A stretch of 58,017 bases of DNA, taken from a virus. Both the position numbers and the translations under genes were made by a program. Of the stretch, positions 9,505-14,753 are shown one piece after another. Each line of letters opens with the position of its first letter. Position 1 is the stretch's first letter. The DNA lies in IMG/VR virus record IMGVR_UViG_3300044993_000766, positions 1-58,017 of that record. One strand, 5' to 3'. The notes beneath the pieces are model-generated. The model was not told the DNA's origin and did no database searches. It saw only the letters and a program-made list of their open reading frames with translations.

Positions 9505-9903
9505 TTAGTGGTTCCTCCTGCACGGGACTGGTTCCCCACGCTGAATCCGTTGGTAGATTTCTTCACGATGCACCGGCACGCTACGCGGGGCCTCGACGCC
9601 CACCCGCACCTGCCGCCCTCTTGCGAGGGCCGTCAGACCGCGCTTCGAACAGCCGTTGATACACACGACGAATTCTTCGCCAATGCGGAGCGACTCGCCC
9701 AGCAGAAGCGAAATCACATAGCGTCGATGGCGGCGCCCGTACTCTGAAGGCTCCACCAACACGTCGGCATCGTCCGTGACGGTCAACGCGGCAGGCGCAG
9801 CCAGCGCAACAGTGACGTGGCCCCGCACTTTTGAGCGGATGGTCAGCCGCACGCCATCACCGATGCGGATGCTTTCGCCCACGCGGCGCGTGAGGATCAA
9901 CAT
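9505..9903 (-). CDS. Tandem CsrA: single-chain two-domain carbon storage regulator
   Basis: 132 residues made of two fused CsrA domains. Residues 1-50 match the canonical N-terminus almost exactly (MLILTRRVGESIRIGDGV), with AP at 36-37 as in E. coli CsrA, but position 44, the key RNA-binding Arg, is Asp. The second domain (about 61-123) has lost the LTRR strand (residues 61-68 read RYVISLLL) but keeps a perfect C-terminal half: VRVGVEAP then VPVHREEIYQRIQ, with VHRE at 111-114. CsrA binds RNA with beta-1 of one subunit and beta-5 of the other, so this chain keeps one complete composite site and has a dead second site. ATG 9903 has AGGTG 8 nt upstream. It is the last gene of the array, and its start overlaps the 45-aa ORF. 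Confidence 0.9.
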   Translation of the reverse strand: MLILTRRVGESIRIGDGVRLTIRSKVRGHVTVALAAPAALTVTDDADVLVEPSEYGRRHRRYVISLLLGESLRIGEEFVVCINGCSKRGLTALARGRQVRVGVEAPRSVPVHREEIYQRIQRGEPVPCRRNH

Positions 9904-10034
9904 AGCGCACCCCACCTACTGCTGTATGAGACACTTTGCTGCCAACAGGGCGCGCACCGGCTAGCGCAATCTTTCACTAGACCGAACACGCTACCGCTTC
10001 CGTTTTGATCTACGATCAGCGCATCGATCTTCAT
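9897..10034 (-). CDS. Small ORF (45 aa) translationally coupled to the tandem CsrA gene
   Basis: Begins MKIDALIVDQNG and ends in a Cys-containing tail. An excellent Shine-Dalgarno sequence (AAGGAGA) precedes ATG 10034 by about 7 nt, better than that of most neighbours. Its TGA (9899-9897) overlaps the first codons of the tandem CsrA gene (ATG 9903) by 7 nt, a standard coupling arrangement. No family recognised. It may be a real small protein or a leader whose translation controls the CsrA gene. It lies in the 183-nt gap between two CsrA-like genes, which would otherwise be empty. Confidence 0.5.
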   Translation of the reverse strand: MKIDALIVDQNGSGSVFGLVKDCASRCAPCWQQSVSYSSRWGALC

Positions 10035-10086
10035 CCTGTTTCTCCTTGAGAAATAACAGTGGAGTCGCCCGGCACGGCGGCTTGTC

Positions 10087-10461
10087 TCAAGCCTCCGAGT
10101 TCGCTGCTGAATGCCGCTGCTGCGCTGAGTCGCCACGACGAACGCTGCGGCCCGGCGCATCAATCTCCAATACGAAGCTGCGCAACACGGTCGCACCCAC
10201 CACAGGCGGCTGCCGGTCGATGCGTACCGTCATGCCTTTGACCCAGAACGTTTCGCCTGCGGCCAACCACAGCACGCCCACCACGTTCCCATGCGAGTCG
10301 CAATCGCTCTTGACGGTGTTCGACCGAGGCTCCTCGCCATCCGCGCACTGCTGTGCCGTGACCATGACGAGGCAGCAGTCAGCGTCTTTGCCAATCACCA
10401 CCATCCGCACGTCATCGCCGATCCAGACCGGTTCGCGCACGGCCACTTGCATGCGCACCAC
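10087..10461 (-). CDS. Diverged tandem CsrA-like protein (array member 2)
   Basis: 124 residues from a GTG at 10461 (AGAGG 6 nt upstream). From that start the first 16 residues align without gaps to CsrA positions 1-16 (VVRMQVAVREPVWIGD, with E10 and I14-G15-D16 kept), which decides the start. The second domain (about residues 60-110) has LAAGETFWV, VRI, and a FVLEIDAPGRSVRRGD segment matching CsrA QVRIGVNAPKEVAVHREE, including the AP. The RNA-contacting residues are gone: positions 6-7 are Val-Ala and the VHRE element is SVRR. Inference: a CsrA-fold protein that no longer binds RNA in the usual way. It sits 93 nt after member 3 and before the 45-aa ORF. Confidence 0.65.
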   Translation of the reverse strand: MVRMQVAVREPVWIGDDVRMVVIGKDADCCLVMVTAQQCADGEEPRSNTVKSDCDSHGNVVGVLWLAAGETFWVKGMTVRIDRQPPVVGATVLRSFVLEIDAPGRSVRRGDSAQQRHSAANSEA

Positions 10462-10554
10462 ACTTTGCCTCTGCCTTCTGCAACGGGACTGCCTATGTAC
10501 CTTATTGCCGCCACGCTCGCAACAAACACTTGTAGCATGTAGCAACATTTTACA

Positions 10555-10860
10555 TTAGCGCTTGCCGGTCGCGACCGCCCTGCGTTTGGTCACGGGCCGG
10601 CGGCCCAGGGCGCTACGCGCGACCGACCGCGCCGGCCGCTTTGGCGATGCGGGCACACTGTCGATGAGCAGCAGCAAGCGATGCGTCGCAGCGCCTGCAC
10701 CCAAGGCGACCGGCAGCGGCTCGCCGTTACTGCCGCACAGGCTGGCTTGCTCGGGCAGGGTGAAGTCGATCGCCCAGCCACCGACCAAGGGCTGCACACG
10801 GATATCGAGACCATGCAGCATCGCGGGGATGGAAGGCGCTTGCGCGCGACTACGGGGCAT
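10555..10860 (-). CDS. Small protein, possibly a very degenerate CsrA-like member of the array
   Basis: 101 residues. ATG 10860 has AAGGA about 8 nt upstream and overlaps the end of the preceding array gene by 11 nt. CsrA similarity is faint: a beta-rich core (GGWAIDFTLPEQASLCG) and GAGAATHRLLLLIDSVPAS, which parallels GATVLRSFVLEIDAPGRS of the neighbouring member. The C-terminal 30 residues are basic (KRPARSVARSALGRRPVTKR). I infer membership of the array from position and this local resemblance. It could equally be an unrelated small basic protein. Confidence 0.55.
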   Translation of the reverse strand: MPRSRAQAPSIPAMLHGLDIRVQPLVGGWAIDFTLPEQASLCGSNGEPLPVALGAGAATHRLLLLIDSVPASPKRPARSVARSALGRRPVTKRRAVATGKR

Positions 10861-11281
10861 GCAGAGGTTCCTTCTGTCGTAGATGAAGAAGCGGTACACA
10901 GGCGGCCGGGCGCACTGGGGGCCTGGGGCGCAGGCGCGCGCGCAGCCGCGCATGGCGCGCAATGGCCAGCTCTTGCGGGGCATCTACGCAGACCCGGTAC
11001 GGGCGCAGCAAGCTGGCCGCAGTAGGCATCGCGAGCGTCTCAATCCGCAGATACGTCGCACCCACCCAGAAGCCAGCACCAGGGGCGAGGGCCAACACCG
11101 AACTGATCCAGCCCGCATCGCCAGGGGTGCTGGCGCGAAACCCGCGCTCGACGACCAGGGCGCAGTCCCAGGCGGTTTCGACAAACACGTAGATCAACCC
11201 CGCCGCGCACCCTGTCACTTGCAGACAAGCGCCGACGCCCAATTGCAAGCGTTCCCCTGCGGCGCAGTCGATCGCGCCCAT
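10850..11281 (-). CDS. Diverged tandem CsrA-like protein (array member 4)
   Basis: 143 residues. Residues 1-24 align without gaps to CsrA 1-24 (MGAIDCAAGERLQLGVGACL then QVTG), keeping Met1, Ile4, Gly9-Glu10, Leu12, Gly15, Val22 and Gly24. The second domain (about 60-115) shows LALAPGAGFWVGATYLRI and then YRVCVDAPQELAIARH, closely parallel to VRIGVNAPKEVAVHRE. Positions 6-7 (Arg-Arg in CsrA) are Cys-Ala and the VHRE Arg is not aligned, so RNA contacts look lost. The tail (about 115-143) is Arg/Pro-rich. ATG 11281 follows the upstream stop directly (TGAATG) with little Shine-Dalgarno sequence of its own, implying coupling to member 5. Confidence 0.7.
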   Translation of the reverse strand: MGAIDCAAGERLQLGVGACLQVTGCAAGLIYVFVETAWDCALVVERGFRASTPGDAGWISSVLALAPGAGFWVGATYLRIETLAMPTAASLLRPYRVCVDAPQELAIARHARLRARLRPRPPVRPAACVPLLHLRQKEPLHAP

Positions 11282-11719
11282 TCACGGCCCACTCGAAAGT
11301 TGCCGGCGCCCGTCACCGTCCATCCGCGACATGGGCAGCGCGGTCGCAACGGGCGCCGGCAGGAGGGCAGGGTTGGAGGCAACAGGCTGCGCAGCATCGC
11401 CCGCACGGCGCTGCGTAATGCCGATATGAAGCCAGTTGTCGCAGTCCGCGGCCAGCGGCACCAGCTCGCCGGGCAACCAGACCTGAACCTCGAACGGCCC
11501 GAGGGTGAACCTGCGGAGGGCTTGCAGGGAAAACAAATAGGTCCAGACGCCCACCGTGCCGGCAATGGGGGTGACAGGCGCACCGTCCAGCGTGAGGCGG
11601 GTGCCGGCAGGCGCGGTCGCGCCCAGAACCACCCTCTCCCCCTGCCGGCGGTGGATCGCGATTCGAATGTTCTCACCGAGGCGCAGCGCGCACCCGATCT
11701 GGCATGTCTCGACCCGCAT
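11282..11719 (-). CDS. Diverged tandem CsrA-like protein (array member 5, first gene of the operon)
   Basis: 145 residues. Residues 1-44 align without gaps to CsrA: MRVETCQIGCALRLGENI with Gly9 and Gly15, then Gly27, Val30, Gly33 and Ala36-Pro37 (VVLGATAP) at identical numbering. The RNA-binding positions differ: Arg6 is Cys, Arg7 is Gln, Arg44 is Leu. A second, weaker domain follows (YLFSLQALRRFTLGPFEV, then NWLHIGITQRR near 95-106), and then a Pro/Ala-rich tail. ATG 11719 has GGGAGG 6-7 nt upstream. It is the promoter-proximal gene of the leftward array and is divergent from the S24-type regulator. Confidence 0.7.
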   Translation of the reverse strand: MRVETCQIGCALRLGENIRIAIHRRQGERVVLGATAPAGTRLTLDGAPVTPIAGTVGVWTYLFSLQALRRFTLGPFEVQVWLPGELVPLAADCDNWLHIGITQRRAGDAAQPVASNPALLPAPVATALPMSRMDGDGRRQLSSGP

Positions 11720-11847
11720 CCTGCGCCTCCCTTATTCCCGTGGGCGGTGCCCACCGTTACCGGCCAAGGAAAGCATTGCTCAGAAGAATTGTCAATGGCA
11801 ATATTTATTTCTATCGGAAAGTCTCCAGGTCGAGTAGGATCGCGATC
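11720..11847. promoter_or_regulatory. Divergent regulatory region between the CsrA array and its neighbouring regulator
   Basis: A 128-bp gap between two divergent starts, clearly AT-richer than its surroundings near 11785-11815. Minus-strand TTGACA (11795-11790) and plus-strand TTGTCA (11789-11794) are -35-like and overlap each other; I see no convincing -10 for either. The imperfect repeat ATTGTCAATGGCAAT shares the ATTGAC half-site core with the CI/Cro palindrome at 57227-57244. Inference: the regulator at 11848 controls both itself and the array from here. Confidence 0.4.
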
Positions 11848-12510
11848 ATGAACAAGTACACCGAGGCTTTGGTCGCCGCGATGGGCAAGAGACGCATCCG
11901 CAGCCGGACGCTTGCTGCGGAAGTCGGCACGATCAGTGAAAACGCTATCGCGCAATGGCGCAGCGGCCGGCGTCCGGTCCCGGTCGAGTACGCACCCAAG
12001 CTGGCGAAGTTGCTTGGCGTACCGCCGCAGTCCATCAGCGAATCCTACGATCGACTTCTGCAATCCGGTGTCATCACGTCTGCGGAGGGCGGCCACGAAG
12101 CATGGGCAAATCCGCCTGCGGGCCATGCAGTCATTGAGCGATTGATAGGGTTTGGCCGTGCGGACGAACAGGAGCGGCTCTGGCTGCCGGAACTCATGCT
12201 GCGGCGGGAATTGGGCGCGACACCGATCGAGAATGTCCGTTGGGTCACACTACATTCGCGGACGATGGAACCGGAAATCAAACGCCATGCCGTGGTGCTG
12301 GTGGACATCAGCGCCACCCGGCATGAGGAGGTCGTCGATGGCCGACTGTACGCCTACTCGCTACTCGGGCGGTCAGATATTCGTCGGATCACGATTCGTC
12401 GGGATGCCTGGATACTGATCGGCGACAACGAAGAACGGATCAAGACCAGCGTACCTACCGCGGACTTGCCGGAGCTTCACTTGCTTGGCATGGTCATCGG
12501 CTGGCTATGA
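11848..12510 (+). CDS. CI/LexA-like transcriptional regulator with degenerate S24 domain
   Basis: 220 residues: an N-terminal helix-turn-helix (about 1-65; SENAIAQWRSGRRPVP is the recognition region) and a C-terminal LexA/S24-like beta domain (about 130-215). In active S24 repressors the catalytic serine lies in G-D/E-S-M; here the matching motif is SRTMEP, with Thr139 in place of Ser, and the usual catalytic Lys region reads DIRRITIRR. Both catalytic residues therefore appear to be replaced and RecA-stimulated self-cleavage is unlikely. ATG 11848 has AGGA 8 nt upstream; the longer in-frame reading to 11704 lacks support. Divergent from the CsrA array and followed by the MASE1 gene. Likely role: local repressor not directly tied to SOS induction. 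Confidence 0.8.
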   Translation: MNKYTEALVAAMGKRRIRSRTLAAEVGTISENAIAQWRSGRRPVPVEYAPKLAKLLGVPPQSISESYDRLLQSGVITSAEGGHEAWANPPAGHAVIERLIGFGRADEQERLWLPELMLRRELGATPIENVRWVTLHSRTMEPEIKRHAVVLVDISATRHEEVVDGRLYAYSLLGRSDIRRITIRRDAWILIGDNEERIKTSVPTADLPELHLLGMVIGWL

Positions 12511-12615
12511 CGGCGGTATTTGCGCCTAGAATACGCCAGACGCAGGCTGCTGAGCATAACAGGCGGACACCCCGGGGCTGCATCACCAGCCGGCACAAGG
12601 AACAGGGAGCAGGAC

Positions 12616-14136
12616 GTGGATTACCCCAATGGAATGAGAATCGCGAAAGGACTGGCGCTCGCCATCGGCTATTGCATTGCCTATCTCGTACTTCGCTATT
12701 TCTCATATGACCAATGGTTTCTTCCGGCAGGATTACGGGCGGTCTGTCTTTTCTTTTTGCCCTATCGATATTGGCCACTTGTTTTCATAGGAGATGCCGC
12801 CGCAGTGATGTATGGGCGCATCCCGGCAGAAACCGAAAAAAATCAGATCTGGGTTTATCTTGGCCCATTTATGCTGATTGCAGGGACCTCAATTGCACCA
12901 TATTTACTTCGAAAAAGGCTGGCGAACGCACAAGCGATTGCGCATAGATTGCCGATTGCGGCCGCATGTATCTCGGCATGGGGCGGCATTTGCACAGTTG
13001 CGTTAAACGCGACACTTGGAGGTCCAGATGAATACGCTACGTTGGATTTTTTTATAACAAAACTCTTTGCAAATTATTTGGGCGCACTGCTGGGGCTGCT
13101 GCCATTTCTGATTTGGATCAATAGGCACCACTATATAGGACAACTTAAAAAAGCGGCACGAAATATTGTGCTTTCGGCCATATCGATTGCACTCATGTTT
13201 GCCTACTTGGAATACTGGCACACAGGTAGCGAAGTAGCGAGAAAAGCGGTACTAATGCTGATGATCTGTCCAGCGTTGTTTCTCACTTACTATCACGGGT
13301 GGCTAGGCGCAGCATTCGGCGTCATTCTTGTCAATATCGGCATCGCACAGACTATGACCTATATGCGAACTCCCGGTATTCCAGTCCCATACGACGAAAG
13401 CGTTTTTCTCGCTCAGATCGGACTATCCATCGCAGCGTCCGCTTTTCTGATCCTGGGAACGAGAATTACGTCCCATTACGAGAATGCGATTGAATCAGGT
13501 GTCGCAGAAAAAAAAGCCAGGAAAATATCGCGCATAGCACTACTCTCGAACGAAGAAGACGCCCGAGACCAAGTTATTTGCATGGCACAGCTACATTTAC
13601 TTCTGGATGAAAAACAGGAAGAACTTGTCCACTGGCTCAAGGCTAACGGCAAACATGAGGAGGCTTTCAACCTCAAAAGCAGTGGTGCGCAACGGCGTAA
13701 GAAGTTCCATGAGAATGCCTTGGCGGTTTACCCCATCGGCATCGAAGAAAAGGGCTTATTCGCCGTCATCCACTCGCAGACCTTCGAGGATCGATGGACA
13801 AACGGTATACCGATGGCGATCAGTCTGGATAAAGGCGACCCGAAGAAACTCTCCATTGAATTGCAAGTCGCTGCATACCGCTGCCTGTGTAGCGCGGTTG
13901 TGCTGATGTGCGACTGGAGGCCAGAAGAGCTGCACATGCGCGTTCGTGTCTGGCAGACAACCTTGCACCGAGGCGTCTATTTCTCAGTGTCAGCATTCCG
14001 CCCAGGAGAACCACAAGCGACTCAGGCGGGCGCTGCTTCCTCTTTGTATCTCGACGCAAAGGTCAGTGCGCATGGCGGCATTCTGCGCCACCATGCGCAC
14101 CGAGTTAGCGTCCTGCTTGCGGAAGAAATGACTTAG
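12616..14136 (+). CDS. MASE1-type integral membrane sensor-like protein
   Basis: About 506 residues from GTG 12616 (GGAG 5 nt upstream); ATG 12634 is an alternative. Roughly eight hydrophobic segments fill residues 1-295 and match the MASE1 sensory-domain pattern (RYFSYDQWFLPAGLRAVCLF, YRYWPLVFIGD). A charged linker (about 295-330) and a soluble C-terminal region (about 330-506) follow. No GGDEF, EAL or HATPase motif (NxxxN, GxG) is visible in the C-terminal part, so output is unknown; MASE1 is normally joined to kinases or diguanylate cyclases. The gene is visibly less GC-rich than its neighbours, with A/T-ending codons common, pointing to separate acquisition. It is 105 nt after the regulator and could be in its operon. 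Confidence 0.75.
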   Translation: MDYPNGMRIAKGLALAIGYCIAYLVLRYFSYDQWFLPAGLRAVCLFFLPYRYWPLVFIGDAAAVMYGRIPAETEKNQIWVYLGPFMLIAGTSIAPYLLRKRLANAQAIAHRLPIAAACISAWGGICTVALNATLGGPDEYATLDFFITKLFANYLGALLGLLPFLIWINRHHYIGQLKKAARNIVLSAISIALMFAYLEYWHTGSEVARKAVLMLMICPALFLTYYHGWLGAAFGVILVNIGIAQTMTYMRTPGIPVPYDESVFLAQIGLSIAASAFLILGTRITSHYENAIESGVAEKKARKISRIALLSNEEDARDQVICMAQLHLLLDEKQEELVHWLKANGKHEEAFNLKSSGAQRRKKFHENALAVYPIGIEEKGLFAVIHSQTFEDRWTNGIPMAISLDKGDPKKLSIELQVAAYRCLCSAVVLMCDWRPEELHMRVRVWQTTLHRGVYFSVSAFRPGEPQATQAGAASSLYLDAKVSAHGGILRHHAHRVSVLLAEEMT

Positions 14137-14154
14137 ATCGCAAGGCTTATGCGC

Positions 14155-14556
14155 TTACTCCGCGGGCCGAACGATCCAGCGATCTTGATCCGACTGCCGG
14201 TAGAAGATGACCTCAATCTTGTTGTCCCGATACACCATGCGGCCTGTGACCGGGGACTGCTCATCGGTCTGAATTACCCAAGACGTTGCGTCGATTTGCA
14301 GGGCCGAAACACGCACCCCGCTCACTGCGTTATTGATTTCCATATAGCGGACGCCCTGCCATGTGGCCTCCTGCTTCTGCCAAGCAGGGTCGCGCACCAA
14401 ATCAACGACGTTGGGCATCGTTGACGCCGAACCGCTCGTTACTTTTGGTGCATCACCGCCAGTACCTACTTGCGCATGGGCAGAAGCACTGGTGAACATC
14501 GTCGCAAGCAGCAGAACTGCAAGTGCGATCGCATATCGGAAAGCCGGAATGGCCAT
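14155..14556 (-). CDS. Small exported protein of unknown function
   Basis: 133 residues with a clear Sec signal peptide: FRYAIALAVLLLATMF followed by SASAHAQ, so signal peptidase I cleavage is expected after Ala-His-Ala near residue 28. The mature part of about 105 residues is beta-rich with a repeated Val-Ser-Ala/Arg-Val pattern (SGVRVSALQID, GRMVYRDNKIEVIFYR). The family is not recognised. ATG 14556 has a near-perfect AAGGAGA 6 nt upstream. It converges with the MASE1 gene (18-nt gap) and lies beyond a strong inverted repeat at the end of the late operon, so it probably has its own promoter. Confidence 0.8.
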   Translation of the reverse strand: MAIPAFRYAIALAVLLLATMFTSASAHAQVGTGGDAPKVTSGSASTMPNVVDLVRDPAWQKQEATWQGVRYMEINNAVSGVRVSALQIDATSWVIQTDEQSPVTGRMVYRDNKIEVIFYRQSDQDRWIVRPAE

Positions 14557-14588
14557 GTCAATCTCCTTGAAAATGTCCGTGATATGTG

Positions 14589-14627
14589 TGTTAGCGCATG
14601 CACTTCAAAATCTGACATGCGCTAACA
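14589..14627. terminator. 12-bp perfect inverted repeat at the end of the giant late operon
   Basis: TGTTAGCGCATG (14589-14600) is repeated inverted and exactly as CATGCGCTAACA (14616-14627) with a 15-nt loop. It overlaps the stop codon of the 43-aa ORF that ends the late operon. A GTTTT run follows on the plus strand, whereas the minus strand lacks a T-tract, so it looks like a terminator for rightward transcripts and possibly a transcript-stabilising or attenuating hairpin for leftward ones. It could also be a protein-binding palindrome. Confidence 0.55.
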
Positions 14628-14753
14628 GTTTTGCGCCCGCAAGATATAGCGTCTCCGGGGCTGTAGGACGGTAGCACCACCACACGTAGCGCAATGTGCG
14701 CATGCCACAGTCCGCCATCCAGTTCCCGTTACTGTCTGCGTTGGGTCATTCAC
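14622..14753 (-). CDS. Small Cys-rich peptide (43 aa) coupled to the giant gene
   Basis: GTG at 14753 opens 5 nt before the TGA of the giant gene ends (GTGAATGA), with AAGAAGG 9 nt upstream. The peptide begins VNDPTQTVTGTGWRTV and carries CAHCATCGG (CxxCxxC) plus a C-terminal Cys after a basic segment, suggesting a small zinc- or thiol-binding knuckle. The length, overlap and Shine-Dalgarno sequence are typical of small phage genes. No family recognised. Only its first few codons overlap the giant gene. Confidence 0.45.
   Translation of the reverse strand: MNDPTQTVTGTGWRTVACAHCATCGGATVLQPRRRYILRAQNC

Noticed and set aside
10046-10558. 170-codon plus-strand frame opposite the CsrA array
   Set aside because: Antisense to members with clear CsrA alignment; no ribosome-binding site and a random Ser/Thr/Arg/Pro-rich composition.
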